From Perognathus longimembris pacificus (Eukaryota > Chordata > Mammalia > Rodentia > Heteromyidae), in NCBI RefSeq assembly GCF_023159225.1, contig NC_063171.1, forward strand, positions 2,151,501 to 2,215,500: a stretch of 64,000 bases of DNA, in the 5' to 3' direction. The notes below the pieces were generated by a model that saw only the letters and a list, made by a program, of their open reading frames with translations, searched no databases and was not told where the DNA came from. Shown one piece after another: positions 33,691 through 45,330 of this stretch. Numbering within the stretch: position 1 is the first letter of the stretch; the number at the start of each line of letters is the position of its first letter. Position numbers and translations under genes: made by a program.

Positions 33691-36600
33691 TATCATTTTA
33701 TACCTCTTAGCCATCCATTGTGAGAAAATTTTCTTAAAAGACACTGGAATTATTTTCAGTATTCAGCCATTACAAATAATTATTCAATTAATGATTTCCA
33801 GTGATAGTTTTTCTCATGTAGATTTTTAAGATATGATGTTATAACAAAAATGATCACTTTAGAAAGTAGTTAACATTTTGCATTCTTACTAGAAATGGAT
33901 AGGTTTGTTACTCTAGTTTTCTAGCTAAATATGTTATCAAACTGATAGCTAACAGCTAAACTAATGTACTGCTATTCAGATAAAAATTTAAAGTATTTTT
34001 TCTTATAAGGTAAATTAAGAAACTTTTCATAGGGCTAATAGCTATTTTAATATTTTCCTTATGAGCTCCTGTTCATCAAGTCTGGTCATTTTCCACTTGT
34101 GTCACAGCTTTCTTCTTCTCAGTTGTTAGGAATTCCTTGCATATTAAAATATATCTCATTGAAACATTTGTGAATATTTTCATCTGCCTGTTTGTCCTAT
34201 ACATGGCTTCTTTTACTCCCTTCTGCCCCTCCCTCCCTTCCTACCTGCTCCCTTCTATTACTTTTTATTTTTTCTGCTGGAGCACTGGTACTGAGTTCCA
34301 GTGGGTGTGTGAAAGAAAGGAATGGACAAAGCAAGCTCTTGTCCTATCTCCCTGCTCCTAAACTCCACTTAATACATTGTCCTCAGAAACTGATCCAAAC
34401 AGGCACTACACCATCTTTGACAAAAGGCAGAGAGGCTATTATTTTTTATGCCACACAAGAGTCATTTAAGAAACATTTATATGAGTAAATATTCTAATTC
34501 TTCCAACTTTAGATGTTCAGATTCTAGATAGAAAAGTCCCCCATCAACAAGGTTATAAATGTGTCATTCATGCTTATATTCCTTAGGGGAAGCATCCAGC
34601 CCATTGGCCATACAAGACCAGCAGCATCATTTGGTAGAGGACCAGACAGCCACTGATGGTGCTCATCAGCTGCATGCGTGTGGGGGGGGAATTCTGTATG
34701 AACCTCAAACGATGCCATGAATATCAAATGGCTCCTGGCATGGTTCTTCCCCATTGGTAGATGGTGTTCCCTGCCTGGATAGTAAAGGTGTGAGACAGGA
34801 GTCCCATAGTCCCTTTCTCATTCTTGGGTAGTTGTGCCAACTCCCAGCATCAACAATCAGAATGTCTTCCTGCTGACCAAATAGGCAGTGTTTTCTCATA
34901 CACTAAAATTTCAAAAACAATTGATAGTACAATAAGTCTAATCCTAATAAGTCACAATCCTTTGATGGTGGGTCTAGAAACAGCATTTAAGGGTCCTTTG
35001 ACTTTTATTATGCTTTTATTATTAAAATCCTCCAAGAGAGCATTAAGAGAGCCCCAAACATCTTTGAAATATAGTGATTTGCACTGACCTCAAACCCTCA
35101 TAATTTCCTAGGCATGGTAATTGTCTGAGCTATTTGCTGATACATAGGCTACTGTTTACAGGCTGTGGCCTCTCCCAGACAGTGTGTGCTGACACTCAGT
35201 GAGTCACATGGCCTCAGCTGAGGACAAAGGGAATGCCAGCCTCACCCAATGCTAGCAGGCAGAGCTCAGCATGTGCGCACTGAGGTTCTGAATAGAAGCA
35301 TTCCATGATAGTGGCAAAGCACATAGAGGAGAAAGTTCTTATTCATTAATGGCACATGCTCCCCAACGTTCTATATCTTTATTCCACTGTTTTGTTATAA
35401 AATTGGAGAGCTCAAGAGAACAGCTGTAATGATCCAGCCCTGGTTTTACCTGCTAGTTGCAGTCCTGACTAGACATCAAAAGGGAACTAGAAGTAACTGC
35501 ATTTAAAATTAGAAATAGCATACTGAACATCATTGAACAGCATGAGAAAAATCCTCCATCACCTTTTTTGAAACTATTGCTTAAAGTAACATTGCCCCAA
35601 ACACACACAGCAGATGTTACTCCTCAGTGAATCACCATGAAGCACACACTGCCTTATCTGCCTTCACTAGCCAAATGCATTTGGAAAGCATCACGCATGT
35701 GTCATTGTGGACTCACAGTGCACTTTTGTTTTCCTGGAGACATGCAAAGAAAACAGTGTCTCCAACTCAACCTACTGCCTAGTGTTCCATGTATTTTCCA
35801 TGCAACTTTTTTCTTCTTCTTATACTTGTTTCCAGCCTCCCAAGGAGCAGTACACTGAAGGGAGGTCATGCAGATTGAGTTCTGAAAAATATTGGCTGGA
35901 AATTTTCCCAGATTAATAACTCTCTAAAGTTTGTGCCTGCATGCTATGCTTTTAGAGGTGCTGCTGGGTATTAATTAAATCAAGAAAGCTTTGAACTGGT
36001 CTTTTGAGCATCTCAGGAAGTGTTGCTACAACTATCAGCTTAATAAATTAACAGTAACATCTGATTTCTTGGTATTATCAAGTCCTAAAAGTCAGTCTAT
36101 AGCCACTAAACTGAAAGTTTGGCTAATTACCAGTGTCCTAAAACTTTATTGAAGAGCATAACATTTCTATCCAAGTTAGAAATGAGTTACGCTACCTATT
36201 GACTACTGAGAATGCTTTTAACAGCAATAATGATCATGTCTTGGAAGTCATTACAAGCTCTTCTCTCAAATTGTCTTAGGAATTCTGTGCAACCACCCAA
36301 TCTAGGGACGAGGATGGTAATATTACTTTACCTTTGAAACTAGAAATTCTGTTTATATATGTGTCTGTGTGTAAAATACCTCAGTGCTTCAAAGACTGCT
36401 TTACTTGTCATGGTCCTAACTGGTCACAATGGATATTTCTCCTCTCTCCTATCTTCCTGTGGGGAGAGGGGACTGTTATAAAGAATATATAACATTGGAT
36501 AATTTATAATGAATAGAAACTGATACTGGCTCGCATTCTGAATTCTGTGACATCTAATATCAAGGAACCAGCTGCTGGCCATAACCTTCGGCCATTCACT

Positions 36601-38978
36601 ATGTGACAGAGGGGAACAGAGAGGAAAAGAGGCAGCAAGAGCCACTGTCCTGACAGCTAGTCCTCTCCTATAAAAACAGCAATGCTGCGTTCACAAGAAC
36701 ACAGTCCTCGGGGCCTACAGAACCTTTGAATGCCCCATCCCCTAGTACTATTACAGTATCAACTACATTTCAGCCAAAGTTCTGGCAAGGACAAGCATTC
36801 AAACCACAGCAACTGGTAAATATTAAACGTCATTTGCTAAAAATGTGAAGTTCAAATTGCACTATCTTTGTTTTCTTCTTTGGAAACCTGGCATTACTTT
36901 TCAATGCTTTTGGGGGGAAACAAGTGTTAATTTTCAAATACGTGTATTTTATATTTTTAAATGATGTTGTTGGTACAGTTGGGATAGTTTTGTGCCATTT
37001 TCTTGGGTCCAATTTTGCTTTGTGTTATGGGTTGTTTTTTTTCTGCATCTCTCAAAGTTTCTAGTATTTTCCAGTAGCACTGAAGTGGACAACAAGTTTT
37101 TACCACATGGCTATGTTTGGCTTAGATTCTGAAATGCTCTGTAAAGGGAAAAGTATACTGTAGAGGATGACATCAGACACAAATAATAATGTATTTCTTC
37201 TTTACCAATTTTCATGCTATCTGTCTGTTCTCACACTAAGTTAACTGCATAGCCACCTCAAATGTGCCAGAAAAAAGGGCTATTCAAGCCTTCTTGTCTT
37301 GTTTCTGATGTTATGCAATTTACTGTATTCCACAGTGAAATGCAATGCTTGCTCTAAGACTTTTGAAAAATCAGATTAAAGATTTTTTTTCTGACTTGTT
37401 CAGGCTTGCTAAGGGTTTTTAACTTGAATGGGTGGTGAATTCCATCAGATCTTTTCCCCTTTATCTTTTCTCACACTCTATGTGGAAATCATACTAATGG
37501 AATCTTGATTATTAAACCAACCCTACCTTATTAAGATAACTAACTTTGATGGGAGACCTTTTTCAATAATTTTGCAACCGTGAATTGCCTTTGAATCCTA
37601 TCTCCAAGTGACATCTTGGCAAGATATAAATACCAAGATTATGCTGGCTAATGAAGATCATCTGTGATAATCTTTTTCTGTTTTTCCTCTTGATCTTATT
37701 TTGTCTTTGGTATACCTGGTAAACTATGATTGATTATGAGAGGCTATTACATAAAGACTTCTTCAGGATCTTGGTAGTAGAGGCATTGGGAATAAGTCAC
37801 CTCAAATTATCCAGGGATCAGGCACCTAGGTATGATTATGCTTCTCATGAGATCTCTCTGGGATTCATGCTGGCCCTTGCTGTATCACTCTTCTGAGATT
37901 TCCACTCAAGTCTTACTTTATTTACTGACATCTCTTTTCTTTGGAAGATTCTAATCCTCCTTCTTTTTCTTTGACACAGTGGGGCTACAAAATCCTTATT
38001 CTACTTTTCAAAAGCTTTCCTTTTCCTTTCACACCACTTTTCCTGTATAGTTGGAAAATGTATAATACAAGTCTGAGATTCAGCTCCCTACCCTTCCTTC
38101 TCTCTGGATCACAGTCACAAGAGTCCAAGGTATGTTGACAGTGGCAAACTCTTCAGCTCTGAGAAATTGCCAGAGGACTTGTTGGCTGCTTTGATTCTCA
38201 TCTGTAGACTCATTTTTGAAATCTCAGCTGCTCTGTCTTTGCCAAGTATCCACAAGTCCTGCTATGGGAAAAGTGGCTTATACAATGTCTCTTCCCACTC
38301 TGCTTTGCGCCCATGTGGAATCCTGGTGTTCCATGACCTGGTTTCCCCTGCATGTCTCTGAAGCATTCACGCCAAAGATTCCAATCTGCTATCTAAGAAG
38401 TGGTAGTCTGCTGAACTGAAATTTACATACCTGCAATTATAAGAAGTTTATTCAAATAATTTAATATTTTTCTCAATAAATGCAAATAAGTATTTATTAT
38501 TGATGACTACTAATTAAAATCCATACACTTTTAAGGTAGAACATTATCACATTATACATTCTGTCTTATGAGATATAAACATCCATTTAAAAAAAGAAGG
38601 TATAGAGCCCAAAAGAACTTATTCATTTCTGAGGAGCATTACTGAATTTTTTAGGCTTTTGGAAACATTCATATGCCCTCATGTTCTCAACTGTTCAAAG
38701 ACATTCTTTCCCTTGGTTATATATCTTTAAGTCACAGCTCAATGACTACAGTATTCCTTCCTAAAACAGGAAAAAAATAGTTTACTAATAGTACTTCACA
38801 TATTGCAGTATATCACAGGTACATGGATATGAAATCTCTCCTCCATTCTTCTCTCATGCTTTTCCTAAATAGAAAAAATGATCAACACATATCCATAATG
38901 ATGCATAAAATAGCTATGTAGAAAGTGAAAATGAAGGAGAAAAAGCTGTTATGACTGAGAAATGTCATCATATTTATC
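33691..38978. other. 5.3-kb repeat-poor interval, no gene recognised
   Basis: The longest stretch in the window without a recognisable transposable element. Open frames are short (under 100 codons), with no domain or splice pattern I trust. A TGAGTCA / CACATG / CCTCAGCTGAGG cluster lies at 35200-35223. C/T-rich patches occur near 34215-34260. Confidence 0.5.
35200..35223. promoter_or_regulatory. Candidate AP-1 / E-box cluster
   Basis: Within 24 bp are TGAGTCA (AP-1 consensus), overlapping TCACATG (bHLH-type core), and the perfect palindrome CCTCAGCTGAGG containing CAGCTG. Such sites also occur by chance; their density and the repeat-free surroundings are the only support. Confidence 0.3.
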
Positions 38979-38984
38979 TAGAAT
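38979..38984. repeat. 6-bp target duplication, left copy (betaretrovirus-like provirus)
   Basis: TAGAAT here and again at 44405-44410, directly outside the two LTRs. Confidence 0.8.
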
Positions 38985-39436
38985 TATTGGGGTTTTTAGC
39001 CTCCCGTGCTCTCCTGACCTGCAGGAGAGACAGGAAAACATGCCCCAACCAGGTAAGCCAAGAAGAGGAAAGAGCAGACAGACTGCCCACACCCAGGACC
39101 CCTTTCGACGGAGGACAAAGAGACAATCCGGGAGCCAAGTCAGTGCTAAGACTCACTTTAATGGTGGAAATGAGCCACTCTTAAACGGGTTAGAGAGTGG
39201 CGGAAGGGGAGGGGAACGTGCACCTATGTCGGGGCTGTGAAGGGATGCCTGAGCTGTCCGACAAGGGTGGAGAGCCGAGGGACCACCCTAAGAGGCGGCC
39301 TTCTACGTCACAGCCCACAGGACCACCTCTAGGTTCACCACCAGGTACCATCTTTGCTACACGTGGTCCCAAGGCTGGGAGGGTTGGCCAGCTAATTGCC
39401 TCTTAATGCAAGGCATTCGGGCGGGCGTTCCCCACC
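38985..39436 (-). repeat. 3' LTR of the betaretrovirus-like provirus
   Basis: Aligns base for base in length with 43953-44404. On the minus strand it starts GGTGGGGAAC (TGTGGGGCAC in the other copy) and ends CCCCAATA. The poly(A)-type signal is not obvious. Confidence 0.85.
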
Positions 39437-39455
39437 TCTCCCCCTTTTCTTTTTT
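39437..39455 (-). other. Polypurine tract
   Basis: The minus strand reads AAAAAAGAAAAGGGGGAGA immediately before the 3' LTR, the normal position for plus-strand DNA priming. Confidence 0.75.
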
Positions 39456-39848
39456 ATTAATAACAGAGGAGAGGTACCAGGCTGGGAGTATGGGCAGAGG
39501 TTGTTTCTTCTAGAACTACTTCCTGCTGAAAAGGGGCGAAGTAGTCAGGGGTCCCTGATTCATCATTTGGCCTGGTACCATCCAGTTTGGTTGGTAAAAG
39601 TCCTCATCATTTCCATGAGAATGGTTATCAGGGCCAATGGGTGTCATGGTCTCCTCTGGCTACCTCCTGCAGCTTGAGCACATCAAGGAGTCCCTGGGGC
39701 TGGGGTCTTTTGGGTCCAGATCTGTGCTGGGCACAGCAGTGTAGTAAGAAGATGGCCTTGAACTGCAAGTTCCCAGGTGGCGAACTCGGTGAGGGATATT
39801 ATTATGTTAAAAGAGGCTTTTGAAAAGGTCAGGCAAAAGGCTGTCAAG

Positions 39849-40436
39849 TGTTATGCCCAAGTCGCGAGACGACCTCCAAGAAGACCACCAAGAGCCAGAC
39901 ATTTCAAAATGCAAAAGCAAGGCTTTATTCAGGCAAGCTACAGCTTGGGTCTCATCCCACACACCGACGCAGCGGAGATAGGGAGGAGGACCCTGAGCTG
40001 AAATCTCACAAGGTTGATAAAGGTAAAATCCACAAAGTTACAGCAACCAGGTGTTCAAGCAAGATTAGGGTTCAGGCACAATTCTGATTGGCGGTAAAAA
40101 CATTCCAGGGGACAGACGTTTCCAAAACAGTCCTTTGGTTGTCTGGGTTCTGACAACCTGCCCTGCTAGGTGGAGTATTTGGCAGCCTGAGCGGGCTCAC
40201 AGTGCCTGTTTATCTTTGGCCAGCATGGCTATTTCTCAAAGTTTGTTCAGGCCCAAGGTTAGATAGCACAGAGTGGGACCTGACTGGCTTTAAGATAGCT
40301 TTGTTCAAGAAATTTACAGTTTAGCAGTCTCAGCACAAACAAGTCAGTTCTTACAGTTCAACATAAACAACAAGATGACTATGGTTTCAAAATGGAGTCA
40401 CTGCTGCCTCAAAGTAGGATTTATCTTCACTCTTCA
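39849..40436 (-). mobile_element. Gamma-type solo LTR nested in the betaretrovirus-like provirus
   Basis: Bases 39849-40090 are clearly related to the 308-bp LTRs at 46392 and 49122 (shared AAGAAGACCACCAAGA, ATGCAAAAGCAAGGC, GGCTTTATT, AAGCAAGATTAG, TCTGATTGGC). On the minus strand it would start TGAAGAGTGAAG and end GGGCATAACA. TCAAG occurs directly outside both ends (39844-39848 and 40437-40441), a 5-bp rather than the usual 4-bp duplication, so the right edge is less certain. At about 588 bp it is nearly twice the length of its relatives. Confidence 0.65.
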
Positions 40437-40441
40437 TCAAG

Positions 40442-43344
40442 TTCACAGGTCTAGTTAACATGAACAACATGGGAGAACACACCCTAGGCATAAGCCAGAA
40501 AAGTTCCATTTTGAACATAAACCCAGTTGTGGCCCATTACAAGGAAGGAGGAATAACTGAACTGGGGGCAGGAAGGAAGTGTTTAGGGATAGTGGACTGG
40601 TTGGGAGTAACCAGTCAAAAGCATATATATGTATATATGTATGTATATATGTATCAAGTAACAAGGGCAAGAATGCAAGTTTCTGTCCAGATGGAAAATG
40701 GACAGGTATGGACATTAGGTGGGTAAACAACTATTCCTCTTGATCTCCCACCTCTGATTAATTTTGAAAGGGCAAGTTTCAATTGACTCCATTTAAGATG
40801 AGACTTCATCTCCTCTTACTCCTCTCCATGGTTCCTCGTCATCAGGATTGACCTCTTCCTGAAGATCTAGGTGCTCATTGCTTGATAGCTGGTCCCAGTT
40901 GGCATTCACGAGGTTTGAACTCAAGGCCTGGGCACTATCCCTGAGCACTTCTGCTCGAGGCTAGTGCTCTACCTCTTGAGTCACAGTGCCGCTTTCAGCA
41001 TTTTGCTGGTCCTCTTGAGCCAAATTTCCAGTCGGGCTCTTTGCTGGTTAGTTGGGAGATGGTGTTTTAGAGGGAGTTTTTTTTTTTTCTTTTGCCCGGG
41101 CTGGCTTCGAACTGCAATCCAAGAAGTCTTAGCCATAAAAGCCCTTTTCATTTCCAATTAAAGCAACAAGGAGACCAAGAGGACTAGAGCTTACCTGTAC
41201 CTTGTCAAGAATTGACCAACAAGTACTTGTTAGCATTCTGCTGTAATACTTAGAGAACAGCAGACTGAATGAGATCCATATGTCATCAAATCAAATCATA
41301 TCATTTAACCTTACTGGCAGGTGGAAGAGGGCACAAATGAATTACAATCAAGAGGGCAAAGGATTGGGACAATGTAAAAGTCTCAGCTTCAGCAGATCCA
41401 AAGTGGCTGTGTCTTCCATCCCGAATCAGCAGGCTTTGTTAGTCATGTGTGATGGAAGCAGGCAGGAGAGATAGGATGGATCTGGGCAAGGCTGTAGTGG
41501 CATCTCCCAGAGTCCCCTGGATAGATTTTCACACCTCCTGCTGGGTTGCCTGCAAAATTCTACACAGACTGGTTAAAGACATTTGAAATCTCCCAGTATT
41601 TCCTGGTTGCTTACTCTGAGTACTCTGGCTTTTGTAGGCTGGTGCCCTACTGGTTTAAGCAGGGTGACAACTTTAAACAGATTTTAGAAGGCTTGGGCTT
41701 TTAACCATCTTCCTAGTCACAAAATCCACACAGATCAAAGGCCAAACAAGTCTGCTCTCTTCAGCAGCAATGACAGTTTCTGAGACATGGAGGGGGAAGA
41801 CACCATTGCTACCCCAATGCAACCCTGTGGCCACCAAACACAACTCCGATGCTTTTAACCTTGAAGTAAGTCTCAGTTGCAACTCTGTCATGATAGGCCT
41901 GCTATAAGCCCAATTCTAACCTTGGGAAGGGGTGGGGCAGAACCAGGGCAGGAGCACTCTGGGCCTGTCAAAATCTTCACAGGACTCCTAGATTCCCTGA
42001 GCAGTTTTCCATGAAAGAGAGAGAGAGAGAATAAGGAATCACTAGTAGTGAAACAAGGCAGTTTGGGAGCAGACTGTGGAAGCAGCTTCCTGTAGCCATG
42101 GACTGCCACAGTCCACACAGCACACATGTACACAGTCCATGCAGCTAGCACATATGTCAACCTGAATCCTATAAAGCAAAAATATTAATTCTGGGTCAGG
42201 GAAATCAAGGTTAGCAGCCACATTTGCACACTTGTTCCAAAATGACTCTGGTCCCTTGATACTATAAAGGTTATGAGAGCACAGGAGAGAAAAATGGAGA
42301 AGCAAAATCTTAGTCTATACCAAAGAATTGTCAGGATCAGATGTACACTTGACTTTTAGCATAGATAGACATAAAAAATTCCACACTGATTTTACATCAT
42401 TATACTTATACCACATGCTGCATATTGGAACCTTTTGGAGTTTTTCTTAGACACATTTGCTTGTACCCAACATGATCAGTTTGGGTATAAAACCTGTTTT
42501 GTTTTGTTTTTCATTTGGCTTGGAGTCTGCCTCCAGGCTATTTACTCTGACCCCACCCACAGGCTGCAAAGTCTTAAAGTAAGTTAAAATAGTAGTTAAA
42601 AAGGCAAGTAATTTTTAAATCATGATGCTAGTTTTTACATGTTTTACCGACAGACAGACAGTTGTGCATAAGCTTTGGGCGTGCTTAGAAAAATTTTTCT
42701 TTTTCTGAAATTGGCCATGTAAGTCTTCTGGAATTTCAGTGGCAAAATGATATTATTTTGCCCATATCTTAGAACCACCTGGTCAGTTAGAAAACAAAAA
42801 ATTTTCCAGCAAACAAAAATTTTCACAGATTATCTGGCAAGTAAATGGAGAAGCCACATTTTGAGAAACCAGTTCAGCTCCAATGGGGAGCTGAAGTGGG
42901 ATGCTATGACCAGAGAAGGTCCAGGAGATGGGAGACAGGACGAGAACAGAACAGACACTTGGCACGGCTTAATGGCGGCGAAGCTGGTCAGAGCCTTAGC
43001 AGGCTTACAGCAAGACACCTTCATTAAGGGTTGGCGGGGCAGGGTTATCAGGAGGCGGAGTCTCCAAGTCCCTGCCCAGCCTTGAGGAATTTGGCATGCC
43101 CATCACCTGGGGGATGGGTGGGCTCCACCTCCAACCAATTCTATTGTTCACCATGTGCTCAATGCTAGAGAAAACTTAGGATTTAGCCAAACAAGAAGAA
43201 TTTAGCTGAATCTCCAAACTTAGCAAACATCAACAACAAGAACTGAAAGCCTTTTTTTGTCTCTTTAGAAGCAGATATTCAGTAAATAAGCCCTTTTCCT
43301 CCTGGGCAGCCAGGGGACTGTCTCCCCTCCATCCAAGACATTTC
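40442..43344 (-). other. Unassigned interior of the betaretrovirus-like provirus
   Basis: No retroviral protein motif is recognised. Contents seen: TATG simple repeat (40621-40655), a SINE (40905-41160), (GA)n at about 42017-42030, a GC-richer block at 42840-43140 of unknown origin, and a segment at 43283-43382 that repeats part of the Gag region. Part could be unrelated sequence brought in by recombination. Confidence 0.4.
40905..41160 (-). mobile_element. B1/ID-type composite SINE
   Basis: GGTTTGAACTCAAGGCCTGGGC, AGTGCTCTACCTCTTGAGTCACAG, GCTGGTTAGTTGGGAGATGG and GGCTGGCTTCGAACTGCAATC are the complement of the composite SINE, with a T-run inserted near 41080. Confidence 0.75.
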
Positions 43345-43663
43345 TCAACAAATGCGTCCCAGGATCTTTGAGGCCACCTCAGAAGCAGGAGGAGTGAGTG
43401 TCTTAAAAGGGCCTTCACTATCCCCAGGGCGATCCTCTCCCCGGTCCATGCAAGATGGTGGGAAGCCTCGCTCGTCTGCCACGTGTCCCGGGGACGAGGA
43501 GCTTAGCCCGGGATCCGGGGGATCAGGCGAAGGCTTGTCTATGGGCTCATTGGGGTGAGGCATTGAGCCCCTCTCCTCCTGGGCAGAGGAAAAGCTGCTT
43601 CCCTCCCATCCAAGATGTTCCCCCGCAGATTCCTCCCAGGACCAGATGCTCCCCCCCAGGGGG
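43283..43663 (-). repeat. Imperfect 281-bp-spaced direct repeat in the Gag region
   Basis: Blocks at 43283-43382 and 43564-43663 share CTCCTGGGCAG, CATCCAAGA and CCCAGGA in the same order. This is consistent with an old internal duplication that diverged. Confidence 0.55.
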
Positions 43664-43863
43664 CCTGGGGAAAAGCAAGCCTCTACTCCATCCCCAGTAG
43701 CTAGGCTGAAAAGGTTGGTGGAAGCAACCCAGGGTGCAGCGTGCTTCAAAGTCTCCCAGGCCTTTTCGGCTTGGGGGTTTGAGGTCTCTAAACCTATGTT
43801 TATTAGCATGAAGCTCAGTGCTTTGAGCACTCGATCATCATGCTGAGTTTGAGCCTGCCCCAT
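43345..43863 (-). pseudogene. Gag N-terminal (matrix-like) fragment of the betaretrovirus-like provirus
   Basis: In retroviruses Gag matrix targets assembly to membrane. The frame starts at an ATG (43861-43863) and the first residues are Met-Gly-Gln, a myristoylation-type start as in betaretroviral matrix. About 60 residues of helix-compatible sequence with a Pro-Trp pair follow, then a Pro/Ser/Glu-rich region. It ends after ~172 codons, far short of a full Gag; no capsid or zinc-knuckle motif is seen. The leader between primer site and ATG is only ~70 bp, suggesting a deletion. The same frame stays open upstream into the LTR, which is not coding in a working virus. Confidence 0.6.
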
Positions 43864-43932
43864 CTTTTTGGGGGTGCCCTCACTTTGGAACATGATTGGC
43901 TTGGCCTGCCGATAGTTTTGTACATCCTCCTT

Positions 43933-43950
43933 GCCCCATGTTGGGAGCCA
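43933..43950 (-). other. Primer binding site, tRNA-Lys(1,2) type
   Basis: The minus strand reads TGGCTCCCAACATGGGGC, two mismatches from the Lys1,2 site used by several betaretroviruses. It lies 2 bp from the right LTR, the correct position for minus-strand priming. Confidence 0.75.
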
Positions 43951-43952
43951 GA

Positions 43953-44404
43953 TATCGGGACTTTTAGCCTCCTGTGCTCTCCTGACCTGCAGGAGAGACA
44001 GGAAAACATGCCCCAACCAGGCGAGCCAAGAAGAGGAAAGAGCAGACAGACTGCCCACACCCAGGACCCCTTTCGACGGAGGACAAACAGACAGTCCGGG
44101 AGCCAAGTCAGTGCTAAGACTTACTTTAATGGTGGAAATGAGCCACTCTTAAACGGGATGGAGAGCGGCGGAAGGGAAGGGGAACGTGCACCTATGTCGG
44201 GGCTGTGAAGGGATGCCTGAGCTGTCCGTTAAGGGTGGAGAGCCGAGGGACCACTCTAAGAGGCGGCCTTCTACGTCACAGCCCACAGGACCACCTCTGG
44301 GTTCACCACCAGGAGCCATCTTTGCTACATGTGGTCCCAAGGCTGGGAGGGTTGGCCAGCTAATTGCCTCTTAATGCAAGGCATCCGGGCCAGTGTGCCC
44401 CACA
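43953..44404 (-). repeat. 5' LTR of the betaretrovirus-like provirus
   Basis: 452 bp, partner of 38985-39436. On the minus strand it runs from TGTGGGGCAC to CCCGATA, two bases before the primer site. TAGAAT follows at 44405-44410. Confidence 0.85.
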
Positions 44405-44429
44405 TAGAATGATTATATTTCTTTCATGT

Positions 44430-44545
44430 GTGTTTGCCAGTACTGGGACTTGAATTAAGGACTTCTTTATTCAAGGCTGATGCTCTACCACATGTGTCAC
44501 ACTTCTACTCTAGTGACATTTCTCCAGTAAATTGGCAATATAGGA
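44430..44545 (-). mobile_element. SINE relic (ID-like part)
   Basis: GTACTGGGACTTGAATTAAGG, GCTGATGCTCTACCACATGTG and CAGTAAATTGGCAATATAGG are a degraded complement of the composite SINE. Confidence 0.5.
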
Positions 44546-44639
44546 TGATCATTTAAGCAAAATATCCAAAATGTATGCATATATGTATGAGTATATATGT
44601 AATTCCATATATATTATATAAAATATACCCTGTTTTCAT

Positions 44640-45260
44640 GAAGATGACTATTTTTATACTAACTCAACATAGAAATACTCACACTAATATTCTTGAACAA
44701 CAGCATCAATTATTAGCTAGAAACACTGGCAATTATCAGAAAGACCAAAGACAACAAGTTCTGAGGAATACAAGGAGAAAAGGGAAACCTTGCTAACTCT
44801 TGATAGAAATGTAAAATTTTATAATCATTATGGAGAACAATATTTTTCCAGTCAAACTATTGGCATGTAGAATTTTCTTAAAGACTTAAAAATATAACTA
44901 CCATATAATTCAGCAATTCCTCTACTGGGTATACATCCAACAGAAATGAAATCTGTGTGTCAGAAGGATCTGCTCTACCACTTCCATTGGGGCACTAATC
45001 ATGACGGTTATGACATGGAAACCATCAACATTTTCACCAGCTGATGAATGGATAAAGAAAATGCGGCCTACCTTTATGATGAAATACTCATCTGCCTTTA
45101 TAAAAAAATGAAATCCTATTATTTACAACAGCATTGACAGAACAGCAAATCTCTATGTTAAGTTCAGCACAGAAAGACAAGTACCACCTGATCTCATTCC
45201 TGTGTGGAATTTAAAAACACTGATCTCACAGAGGTTGAGAGTAGAATAGTCTTTAGTAGA
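44640..45260 (+). mobile_element. Ancient L1 ORF2 end
   Basis: AATTCAGCAATTCCTCTACTGGGTATACATCCA, ACCAGCTGATGAATGGATAAAG and TGATCTCATTCCTGTGTGG resemble the end of ORF2 in old mammalian L1s. No open frame remains. Confidence 0.65.
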
Positions 45261-45330
45261 AGCTTGGGCGGGGGGTTGGGGGGGCACTGGCAAAAGATCT
45301 AGGAGCTCCAGTATTATAGAAAATTTTCTG

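Larger units (their letters stand above)
38985..44404 (-). mobile_element. Betaretrovirus-like endogenous provirus, degenerate
   Basis: Two LTRs of 452 bp in the same orientation bound a 4.5-kb interior, with a 6-bp target duplication outside, a Lys-type primer binding site beside the right (5') LTR and a polypurine tract beside the left (3') LTR. By eye the LTRs differ at about 25 positions (5-6%), so it is older than the 46392 provirus. A Gag N-terminal piece is the only viral coding segment recognised; no pol or env is seen. The interior also hosts a gamma-type solo LTR (39849-40436) and a SINE (40905-41160). Confidence 0.88.

Noticed and set aside
42840..43140. Possible further LTR or captured host exon in the GC-richer block
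   Set aside because: I found no TG...CA ends, duplication or recognisable protein, so it stays unassigned.
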